From Sphingomonadales bacterium UBA7471 (GTDB lineage: Bacteria > Pseudomonadota > Alphaproteobacteria > Sphingomonadales > Sphingomonadaceae), in contig DLOZ01000026.1 of NCBI GenBank assembly GCA_002479765.1, positions 1 to 52,203 on the forward strand: DNA of 52,203 nt, read 5' to 3'. Under the pieces are notes generated by a model. The model worked only from the letters and a program-made list of their open reading frames with translations. It did not search any database and was not told the DNA's origin. The translations under genes and the position numbers were made by a program. Shown here piece after piece: positions 38,901-45,043 of this stretch (position 1 is its first letter; every line of letters starts with the position of its first letter).

Positions 38901-39335
38901 CTGCACGGCGCGGGGAAGTGCGTCGGCATTGAAGGTCAGTGCGGGGTCAGGGCGTGCACCACGGCCATAGGTGTGCACTAGCCAATAGGTGAAATGGAAC
39001 AATTCACGCACGCATATGATGGCATTCTGCGGCGCGACGGGGCGGGTTTCGTGCACCGCCTTGTTGCCATAATCCTTGATGATGCGCGCTTTGGTAACGA
39101 GCGCATTGCCCACAAGGGCACGGAACGTGCCTTCATGGATAAGCGCCGACAGCGCGGTATCGTAGGGCGAGCGCAGGCTGCGGTCGTTGTCATACATCCA
39201 CTTGACCGCGCTTTCGAGCGCGAGGCGCGCATAGAAACATGCGCCCCGCGGGTCGGCCAGCGCAGCGGTTTCCGCCTTCCGTGCCAGCTCATAGACTGGT
39301 GCAAATTCTGGTTTGAGGAAGGCGAACTGCGACAT
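35931..39335 (-). CDS. hsdR: Type I restriction enzyme R subunit
   Basis: A 1134-residue motor and nuclease subunit. The N-terminal DUF4145-like helical domain (about 10-130) is followed by a coiled coil (150-205), a PD-(D/E)xK nuclease (D256, E271, K273 in VIEAKR), a DEAD-type translocase (GSGKT 387-391; VIDEAHRS near 490) and an EcoEI-type C-terminal region. It cuts DNA far from unmethylated target sites when bound to HsdM and HsdS. It begins 2 bases after the hsdS stop with GGGGAG upstream. Confidence 0.95.
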   Translation of the reverse strand: MSQFAFLKPEFAPVYELARKAETAALADPRGACFYARLALESAVKWMYDNDRSLRSPYDTALSALIHEGTFRALVGNALVTKARIIKDYGNKAVHETRPVAPQNAIICVRELFHFTYWLVHTYGRGARPDPALTFNADALPRAVQVEASTLAKLQALATESADGAKALAEEQAARIRSEADRAALDAENEKLRAEIAAIKQANQATPDAHDYNEEQTRDAFIDLLLAEAGWPLDQERDREYPVKGMPSTSGDGFADYVLWGDDGKPLAVIEAKRTKRDARVGQQQAKLYADCLEAEFGIRPLIFYTNGYEHWLWDDKRYPPRAVHGFLKKDELELWHQRKTNRRALSATSIDSDIVERYYQTRAIRRVGEVFEKDRHRKALLVMATGSGKTRTVIAQIDQLMRANWVKRVLFLADRVALVKQAHNNFKKHLPSAPSANLIEKHDPKKNDHNGARVCVATYPTMMNLIDEMQNGQRLYGPGHFDLIVIDEAHRSIYRKYRAIFDYFDSLLIGLTATPRDEIDRDTYSLFELERGVPTDSYDLDEAVGDGFLVPPTPMSVPLKFQREGIRYDELSDEDKEKWDMLEWEGQLPTGEIDANAVNKWLFNEDTVDKVLKHLMTYGLKVAEGDRLGKTIIFAKNHDHAMFIAKRFDANYPHLAGHFARVIDFKTEYAQSLIDDFSTPEKAPHIAISVDMLDTGIDVPEVVNLVFFKIVRSKTKFWQMIGRGTRLSPDLFGPGRHKDQFLIFDFCQNFEFFNQNPKFVDGALGQSLGQRLFAARVELASFIEDVPEGDVSEGLSYLNRDVRARLFDEVNGMSLDNFLVRAKRKSVEHFQQPAAWQTLSGEDREALIADVAGLPSALEDNDTAAKQFDYIVLSGQLSLLRNEAAFSRCREKVMALAAKLETLGNVPMVAAEMALILEVQTDEYWQDIDAWSLEQMRRRLRALIKLIEGDERHIVYTDFEDEIGEGTKIDLPDVSVGTDKARFQMKVRHFLKQHADHITILKLRRNEQLTPQDLAELERIMIEEAGASNDDLAHMRDKGGLGLFVRSLVGLERDAAKAAFADFMAGNNMSANQIEFINLIVDHLTESGAMDPRRLYESPFTDFDDQGVSGVFPHSEVQQIVQVLNTVRERAAA

Positions 39336-39337
39336 CG

Positions 39338-40468
39338 TTACAGCTCCCCTTGGAATGCGAGGTGTTGGAGTGAGGCGAAAAGACGGTCAAATTTGTTCAA
39401 ACTGAATATCTGAAGATCGTTTTGCGATGCGATCTCTTTCATCTTTTTCACGAACCGCTCTTGAAGGCTTACAGGTGGCACTGGCACGCTAAATCGCTTT
39501 ACCTGATCGGTGGTGAGGTTCACCCAAATCGCGCCAGTTCCTTGCGATTTGTTCTGCTCACGGTTCACGCTCAAAAACCAATAGAAAAACTCTGGTAAGA
39601 CACTCTGATGAAGGTCTCGGAAGCCGACGAATCCGTCATGAATGCAAGCATCGACGCTTAGAATTGCAGGTAGCCCTACGGCACCGCTGACAGCCATTAC
39701 GACGCCTCCCGCAGGCATCGGTCTACTCCTTCGCGCGCCCTCTTCTGTCAAACTGTCAATTCTCGGTGTCACATACATGCCATCGCGAGTGATATCTGCG
39801 ATCATAAGTCGAGGCACGGGTCCACCGAAATAGCGAGGATCACCCTGAGGTCGGGGTGAACTGCCTCGAACAAGGTCACACAAATCAGCGAGGGGCTTGA
39901 CCGTCCAAGCGGTGTCCGTTCCACCGATACTACCGAACGTCTCATGAAAAATGGCTTGGCCAAGCTGATTGAGGCGGTTGATGGCGCGCTGGCGCTTGCG
40001 GCGCAGCTCGTCCGCCTGATCAAGGATCGCCGCAATCCGCTTTTGCTGGTGGAGCGGAGGGAGCGGGATTTCAATCTCGTTGATTTGCTTGGCCGACAGA
40101 TGCTTGACCGTCACAAAATTGGATCGATCTTCAATATCCTTCAGGGCTTTGGGCAAAAACCAAAACAGATACTGCTCGTCCAGTTGCTGTGACGCTGAAC
40201 GAACCCGGCAGACGCGCTGATTGAGAAGGGCTGGCCCACCTGCCCAGCGCGCGCAGTTGAATTCACCGTCCATTCCAACGAGCAGGTCGCCGTCGGAAAG
40301 CACAAAGCGGGCATCGTAGTCGCCGTCGAAGTAGGTTTGTGATCTAGCGGGTTTCACGTCCCTTATGCGTACTAGGGGAAGCCCCCGGCCTTCATCATTG
40401 AAGCGGTCTGACTTAAAGGCGAAGCCTGATAGAATTTCGACGTGATCGCCCAGTTGTCCCGTTCTCAT
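39338..40468 (-). CDS. hsdS: Type I restriction specificity subunit S
   Basis: A 376-residue specificity subunit. Two variable target-recognition regions are each followed by a conserved helical spacer: EIPLPPLHQQKRIAAILDQADELRRKR near residue 150, and VPVPPVSLQERFVKKMKEIA near the end. Each half reads one part of a split target, which cannot be read from the sequence. The ATG overlaps the hsdM stop by 4 bases. No second hsdS copy or inverted repeats for switching are seen nearby. Confidence 0.93.
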   Translation of the reverse strand: MRTGQLGDHVEILSGFAFKSDRFNDEGRGLPLVRIRDVKPARSQTYFDGDYDARFVLSDGDLLVGMDGEFNCARWAGGPALLNQRVCRVRSASQQLDEQYLFWFLPKALKDIEDRSNFVTVKHLSAKQINEIEIPLPPLHQQKRIAAILDQADELRRKRQRAINRLNQLGQAIFHETFGSIGGTDTAWTVKPLADLCDLVRGSSPRPQGDPRYFGGPVPRLMIADITRDGMYVTPRIDSLTEEGARRSRPMPAGGVVMAVSGAVGLPAILSVDACIHDGFVGFRDLHQSVLPEFFYWFLSVNREQNKSQGTGAIWVNLTTDQVKRFSVPVPPVSLQERFVKKMKEIASQNDLQIFSLNKFDRLFASLQHLAFQGEL

Positions 40469-42006
40469 CCCAGCATCGCCTCCAACTTGGTGAGGCCGTC
40501 GCTGATTTCCTGCTCCAGCGTACGAAGTTCCTGGATGATGTCGGCAGGTTTGTCGTGCGTTACTTCTTCGTGCTCGACCTCTTTGTAGCGGTTGAGCGAG
40601 AGGTCATAGGTGCCGGTCGCGGCAATCTCTTCCTTGGGCACGGTGAAACTCTGCGCCGTGCGTGGATTCTCACGCTCCTCGCCACCACGCTTGTCCCAGC
40701 GGATCAGCACATCGGGCAGGTTGTTCTTCGAATGCTCCTCCGCCGACAACGGCGATTGCGTGAGCACGCCTAGCTTGTCGTCGGGCAAGAGCGCATTGCG
40801 CTTGTCGTCCAACGAATAGCCATCGGCCTGCATGTCGTAGAACCAGACGTGATCGGTGCCGCCAACACCCGTTTTGGTGAACAACAAAATCGCGGTGGAA
40901 ACGCCCGCATATGGGCGGAACACGCCCGAGGGCAGTTTCAATACGCCTTCGAGCTTGTGGTCTTCGACCAGCAATCGCCGCAATTCCTGGTGGGCCTTCG
41001 ATGAACCGAACAGCACGCCATCCGGCACGACGACGGCGGCACGCCCGCCCGTTTTCAGTAAGCGCAGGAACAGGGCGAGGAATAGCAGTTCGGTCTTTTT
41101 GGTTTTGACGATCTGTTGGAGGTCTTTGGCCGTCTGCTCGTAATCGAGCGAACCGGCGAAAGGCGGGTTGGCGAGAATGAGCGAATAGCGGTCCGCGTCG
41201 CGGTCATGCTCTTGCGCCAAGCTGTCGCGGTAGCTGACATCAGGATTATCGACCCCGTGCAGCGTCATGTTCATGCTGCCAATGCGCAGCATGGTGGGGT
41301 CAAAATCGAACCCATGGAACATGTTGTTGTGGAAGTGCTTGCGCAGCTTTTCATCTCGCAGCGCCTGCGGATGGTTGTCGCGGATGTATTCGCCTGCGGC
41401 GACAAGGAAGCCAGCGGTGCCCAATGCAGGATCGCAGATGACGTCCTCGGGAGTTGGGCGCATCATCTCTACCATGGTTTGGATGATGTGACGCGGGGTG
41501 CGGAACTGGCCGTTGGTGCCTGCGCTGGCGATTTTGCCGAGCATGTATTCGTAGAGGTCGCCCTTGGTGTCGCGATCTTCCATCGGGATTTTGTCGAGCA
41601 TATCGACGGTTTTGGCGAGCAGCGACGCGTTGCTGAAGCCAAGCCGCGCGCCCTCCATGTGCTTGCCGTAACTGGAACCTTCCTCGCCAAGGGCGCGCAG
41701 GAACGGGAACACGCGCTCGGCGACGACGTCCATCATCTCGCGGGCTTCAAAGTTCTTGAAGCGTGACCATCGAAGATCGGAATACGGGCGACCCTGTTCG
41801 TCGTTCCCCTCGGGGAAAATCCGGCGCTCCATGGCGATGCCAAGGTTTGCGGCCTTATTTTCTTCGAGCGTATGCAAGTCATCCAGTCGCTTAATAAAAA
41901 GCAGGTAGGTGATCTGCTCGATGACGGACAGAGGATTGGACACGCCTCCTGACCAAAAAGCGTTCCAAATTTGATCGACTTGATTACGGATATCACCCGT
42001 CAGCAT
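40465..42006 (-). CDS. hsdM: Type I restriction DNA adenine methyltransferase
   Basis: A 513-residue N6-adenine methyltransferase. The N-terminal HsdM helical domain is followed by the SAM site DPALGTAGF (192-200) and the catalytic NPPF motif (280-283). It protects host DNA and is needed for restriction. The ATG at 42006 has GGAG 7 bases upstream. It is the first gene of the five-gene operon hsdM-hsdS-hsdR-OLD-UvrD; a symmetrical site lies 61 bases before it. Confidence 0.95.
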   Translation of the reverse strand: MLTGDIRNQVDQIWNAFWSGGVSNPLSVIEQITYLLFIKRLDDLHTLEENKAANLGIAMERRIFPEGNDEQGRPYSDLRWSRFKNFEAREMMDVVAERVFPFLRALGEEGSSYGKHMEGARLGFSNASLLAKTVDMLDKIPMEDRDTKGDLYEYMLGKIASAGTNGQFRTPRHIIQTMVEMMRPTPEDVICDPALGTAGFLVAAGEYIRDNHPQALRDEKLRKHFHNNMFHGFDFDPTMLRIGSMNMTLHGVDNPDVSYRDSLAQEHDRDADRYSLILANPPFAGSLDYEQTAKDLQQIVKTKKTELLFLALFLRLLKTGGRAAVVVPDGVLFGSSKAHQELRRLLVEDHKLEGVLKLPSGVFRPYAGVSTAILLFTKTGVGGTDHVWFYDMQADGYSLDDKRNALLPDDKLGVLTQSPLSAEEHSKNNLPDVLIRWDKRGGEERENPRTAQSFTVPKEEIAATGTYDLSLNRYKEVEHEEVTHDKPADIIQELRTLEQEISDGLTKLEAMLG

Positions 42007-42066
42007 AGCGGCTCCAATTTCAATACTTTGCCGCCACAAGTGACAGCCCTATAAAACAGCACAATT

Positions 42067-42087
42067 TATCGCTTTTGTGAAGCGATA
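42067..42087. promoter_or_regulatory. Palindromic candidate operator upstream of hsdM
   Basis: TATCGCTT (42067-42074) and AAGCGATA (42080-42087) form perfect 8-base arms around 5 bases, in the leader of the defence operon. A second palindrome, CAAAAGC/GCTTTTG, lies at 42183-42199. No regulator gene is adjacent. Confidence 0.45.
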
Positions 42088-42228
42088 TGATGGCGTTAGG
42101 GGGCAATAACGACCTTACTGTCCTCCCCCATAGCCGTGCGTTAGCAGGGCTTTTCGAAAAGCGGCAACCTTCAGGTCGGCCGCAAAAGCTATGCTTTTGT
42201 TTACATAGTGTATCTAGCGTCCGCACTC

Positions 42229-42603
42229 TCAACGTAGCCAAGGCGGGCGCAAGAAGTGCCTCGCACGGAAGCGCGCGCGCAGTCGGCGGACAGATCGTGG
42301 CCGCGGGCTGGGGCGTAGTGCCATAGGGGGTGCGAGGAACATCGACCCTAAATCCGCCCCATCAACGGCGTCGCCACCCGTCGTGCTCGAACCGGCAAAG
42401 AACTTCGATGTGGCCTCGCTGTGGCTGGCGCTGCCCTTCTCGTCGTCCGCTTTCTTCTCGCGGCGTGCCACCGCCATGAACCGCGAAACTAGGCTCGGCA
42501 GGATGGCCGCTGCCATGCTACGCGCAAAGCGGGATACCGATTTCGCGGCTTGAGGCACGAGGCTGGCAATCTGCTTCAAGAGCAGGCCCGGTTCTGATTG
42601 CAA
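42229..42603 (-). CDS. Uncertain, possibly truncated gene after the relaxase
   Basis: An open frame of 124 residues starting at TTG 42603, 15 bases after the relaxase stop. The first 80 residues look protein-like (LLLKQIASLVPQAAKSVSRF, then VARREKKADDEKG), but the end is arginine- and proline-rich and looks like read-through of non-coding DNA. It may be a mobilisation gene whose 3' end was lost where the defence operon was inserted. No ribosome site is seen at the TTG. Confidence 0.35.
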   Translation of the reverse strand: MQSEPGLLLKQIASLVPQAAKSVSRFARSMAAAILPSLVSRFMAVARREKKADDEKGSASHSEATSKFFAGSSTTGGDAVDGADLGSMFLAPPMALRPSPRPRSVRRLRARFRARHFLRPPWLR

Positions 42604-42617
42604 GAAGCGCGAGCCCG

Positions 42618-44063
42618 TCAGCGTGCGCGGGGATCGCGCTCCGGCCCTTCGCGGTCTTTGGCCAAGGCATCCCTGCGTCGCTGCTCATATTCGCGCTCAA
42701 GCGCGATCGCGCGCTGCTCGTCCTCGACGCGGCGTTTAAGGTCGCGGGACTGCTGATCAATGAGGTCGGCCCGCTCTCGCCCCTGCCGATCAACAAGCGT
42801 GTCGATTTCTGCACGCTGGGCAGCGTTGAGGCCGGACACCATGATGCGGACTTCATCATTGCGGCGATCCTCGGCATCGCGTGCGCGTTCGGCCTCATCG
42901 GCTTTACGCTGACGGCGCGCCTCCTCGTCCACGGTTTCGCGGATGGTGCGGATCAGGCGGGTGATCCCGCCCGGTTCCTGCGGGCGTTCTTTGATCGTGC
43001 GTTGCGCCTGCTCCTGCGCGAATGACAGGATCGCTTTGTCGGCGGCGGCTTGCTGGTTTTCCTGCAAGGTTTCGACCTCGCGGGCATGTCGCAATTCCTG
43101 CTCTTTCAGCTCGGCACTGTGGCGCTCGATGATCGCGCGGCGAAGCGAGGCGACGCGCTCGCGGTCGGCCTCGGACTGTTGCGGCGGGGTATTGTCGCGT
43201 TCGGGTGTGGACGGTTCAGGCTTGTCCTGTTCTGGCGTTGGCTGCGCACGGGTGGCCTCGCGGATGGCGGCGCGGGCCTCCTTCACGCTGGGCAGCAATT
43301 CAGGGTCGATGTCGGCCATGAAGGCGCGCAAGTCTTTGGCCTTCAAACCCGGAAGCTGGCGGCCAAGGCTGTGGGCCTTGGCGTCGTCATCGAGGATTAC
43401 GAAGTCGCGGCGGTCGCCGCGCGCCAACACGTAGCCCGCGTCCTCAAGCGCGGCCTTGAACGCGGGGCCACTATCGCTGGCCTCGTAAAGCGCCGTTACC
43501 TGTGCTTTGCGTTCGCGGTGGTCGATGCCGCCGCGTTCGCGCTGTTGCCATTCGTCGTGGTTGACTTCGGCGGTGGGGAACTCGGGCTGGGCGTCGCGGT
43601 CACGCTTGGCGTGTTTGCCGGGAACATGGTCGTGCCCGAACTCCTGTTCCATGCGCAGGCTGGCGCGCTCGTGGGCCTGATAATTCATGCTGTCGGAGCG
43701 CAAGGTCATGGTGTCCATGTCGGCGCGTGCCCAGACAACATGGATATGCTCGCGCCCGTTCTTTTCGTGCATGACGACGGCACGGGGTTGGCCCTGAAGG
43801 CCAAGCTCCTCCTCCAAAATATCGACGGCCCGCATCCATTGCTGCGGGGTCATTTCATATTTGGCGTCGGGGTCGATGTTGGCATGGTAGAGGCCGAGTT
43901 TGCCTTTGGTGGCGAGGGTGTAGGTCTGCCAGTCGCGGAAGGCTTCGGCGGGCGTTCCTGCGGAATCCAGTTGCAGGATTTCGATGCGCTCGTTGGTATC
44001 GGCGCGGCCAAGGTGTTGGGCGAGCTGGCTAGCGCCCGCCCGGCTTTTTCCCTTGATGATCAC
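42618..44063 (-). CDS. Relaxase/mobilisation nuclease
   Basis: A 481-residue relaxase that would nick oriT and lead DNA into a recipient. The N-terminal third contains the metal-binding HIHVVW block (106-111); tyrosines at YHANID and YEMTPQQW are candidate nucleophiles. The rest is a long charged coiled coil (about 230-470). The family is most like VirD2/MOBP-type relaxases. The start is GTG at 44063 with GGAG 7 bases upstream, inside the end of mobC (35-base overlap). Confidence 0.85.
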   Translation of the reverse strand: MIIKGKSRAGASQLAQHLGRADTNERIEILQLDSAGTPAEAFRDWQTYTLATKGKLGLYHANIDPDAKYEMTPQQWMRAVDILEEELGLQGQPRAVVMHEKNGREHIHVVWARADMDTMTLRSDSMNYQAHERASLRMEQEFGHDHVPGKHAKRDRDAQPEFPTAEVNHDEWQQRERGGIDHRERKAQVTALYEASDSGPAFKAALEDAGYVLARGDRRDFVILDDDAKAHSLGRQLPGLKAKDLRAFMADIDPELLPSVKEARAAIREATRAQPTPEQDKPEPSTPERDNTPPQQSEADRERVASLRRAIIERHSAELKEQELRHAREVETLQENQQAAADKAILSFAQEQAQRTIKERPQEPGGITRLIRTIRETVDEEARRQRKADEAERARDAEDRRNDEVRIMVSGLNAAQRAEIDTLVDRQGRERADLIDQQSRDLKRRVEDEQRAIALEREYEQRRRDALAKDREGPERDPRAR

Positions 44064-44421
44064 CGGCGTTCTCCATGCCGAGGGCTTCATAGATCGCGCT
44101 GACCACAGCGTGGTATTCGTGCAGGGCATCGCGCAGCACGGGCACGTCAATGTCGCGGCCGAGATTGGTGTGGCGGGCGATCTGGTTGAGGTTGTTGCCG
44201 ACGCGGTTCATGGCAGCCATGAGCTGCGCGAGGACGGCATGTTCGATAGGGCGACGGCGACGGGCACGGGGGCCAGCTTCATTGAGGCCAGCAGCACGGG
44301 CAAACGCTCCGACTGCGAGGCCAGCTCGCGAAGCGCGTTCCTGATACCGGGCGTATTCTTCGTCGGTCACACGGAACGTAATGAGGCGCGTCCGTTGCCG
44401 TTTGTCACTTCCTGTCGCCAC
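44029..44421 (-). CDS. MobC-like relaxosome accessory protein
   Basis: A 130-residue DNA-binding protein with a ribbon-helix-helix N-terminus (RTRLITFRVTDEEYARYQERASRAG, about 10-35) and the MobC-type C-terminal block NRVGNNLNQIARHTN. It would bind oriT and help the relaxase. The GTG at 44421 has GAGGAG upstream; longer frames run into the hairpin array. It overlaps the relaxase gene. Confidence 0.85.
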   Translation of the reverse strand: MATGSDKRQRTRLITFRVTDEEYARYQERASRAGLAVGAFARAAGLNEAGPRARRRRPIEHAVLAQLMAAMNRVGNNLNQIARHTNLGRDIDVPVLRDALHEYHAVVSAIYEALGMENAGDHQGKKPGGR

Positions 44422-44444
44422 CCGCCCTCCTCTAATGAAGGGTT

Positions 44445-44749
44445 CCAAGGCACCGCCTTGGTCGGTAGCAGGCGCGAAATGCCTGCCGGGGGCCGGGGTT
44501 CGCACTCCCCGGTCTGGTTTCCAAAGGGCACGAAGGCTCTTTGGTCTGGGTTCCAAGGGGCATGAAAGCCCTTTGGTTGTGGCCGCTGCAATCAGCGGTC
44601 GGTGGGTTCCAAGGGAGCGCGAAAGCTCCTTTGGAGGGATGACGAAAGATGCGGGGGGCGCATATGTTCATCATCCCGGTCCAGGGTGCATGGGGAGGGA
44701 AATCCCCTGCTCTGGAGGTTCCACAGGAGGGCACGAAGGCTCTCCTTGG
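44445..44749. repeat. Array of related hairpins upstream of mobC
   Basis: At least five hairpins share one design, GGTTCCAA-G-rich arm, a loop with GAAA or GAAG, and CTTTGG or CTTGG: 44445-44461, 44521-44544, 44553-44576, 44609-44634 and 44721-44749. Between them are unrelated hairpins at 44468-44486, 44493-44512 and 44583-44598. The best is CCAAGGGAGC / GCTCCTTTGG at 44609-44634. Many base changes are paired (GGAGC with GCTCC, GGGC with GCCC), which suggests the structure is kept. A GC-rich palindrome at 44789-44805 continues the series. Confidence 0.7.
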
Positions 44750-44807
44750 TCGGGGATGCAACGGGGTCGAAGAACCCCTTGCCAAGACGCGCGGTAATAC
44801 CGCGCAT
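44592..44807 (-). CDS. Possible small leader gene across the hairpin array
   Basis: A 71-residue frame starting at ATG 44807, 9 bases after GGAG and downstream of a plausible promoter (44828-44856). The product is basic and contains repeated phrases (KESLRALLWNL, QRSFRAPLEP) that come from the hairpin units. It may be a real leader gene or only a by-product of the repeats. Confidence 0.3.
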   Translation of the reverse strand: MRGITARLGKGFFDPVASPTKESLRALLWNLQSRGFPSPCTLDRDDEHMRPPHLSSSLQRSFRAPLEPTDR

Positions 44808-44827
44808 GGCTTGCATCTCCTGTTATT

Positions 44828-44856
44828 AGCATAACATGAGTTTGTGCAACTGTGAA
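44828..44856 (-). promoter_or_regulatory. Candidate promoter of the mob region
   Basis: On the minus strand, TTCACA (44856-44851) and TATGCT (44833-44828) lie 17 bases apart, reading toward the hairpin array, mobC and the relaxase. Confidence 0.45.
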
Positions 44857-44905
44857 TTGTTAGTGGGATACGGGGTTTGGTTAGCGTAGTGGTTTAATGC
44901 TTCGG

Positions 44906-44934
44906 CGCATACGCTTGTATGCGTATAATCTTGC
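44906..44934. other. Candidate origin of transfer (oriT)
   Basis: An inverted repeat CGCATAC/GTATGCG (44906-44923) is followed 4 bases later by ATCTTG (44928-44933) and then C. This resembles the IncP/MOBP nick region, where an inverted repeat precedes ATCCTG and the cut follows G; the cut here would be between 44933 and 44934. It lies between the coupling-protein gene and mobC, a normal place for oriT. Confidence 0.4.
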
Positions 44935-45043
44935 CGCGTCACCAATTCTGCGCCTTGGGTGCCCACCACCAGCCAGCGGCGGACAACATCATTAAACCAG
45001 ATTCGCCCGGAAATGTCCTTGCGTCTGGTGATGCGGCACGTTG

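Noticed and set aside
37863..38981. A 372-codon open frame on the plus strand opposite hsdR
   Set aside because: It is a mirror of hsdR coding sequence in GC-rich DNA, without ribosome site or family resemblance.
43050..44102. A 350-codon open frame on the plus strand opposite the relaxase and mobC
   Set aside because: Both genes on the other strand have clear motifs and coupled starts; this frame does not.
44445..44805. CRISPR array in the repeated region before mobC
   Set aside because: The repeats are imperfect hairpins of varying spacing with no regular unique spacers and no cas genes nearby.
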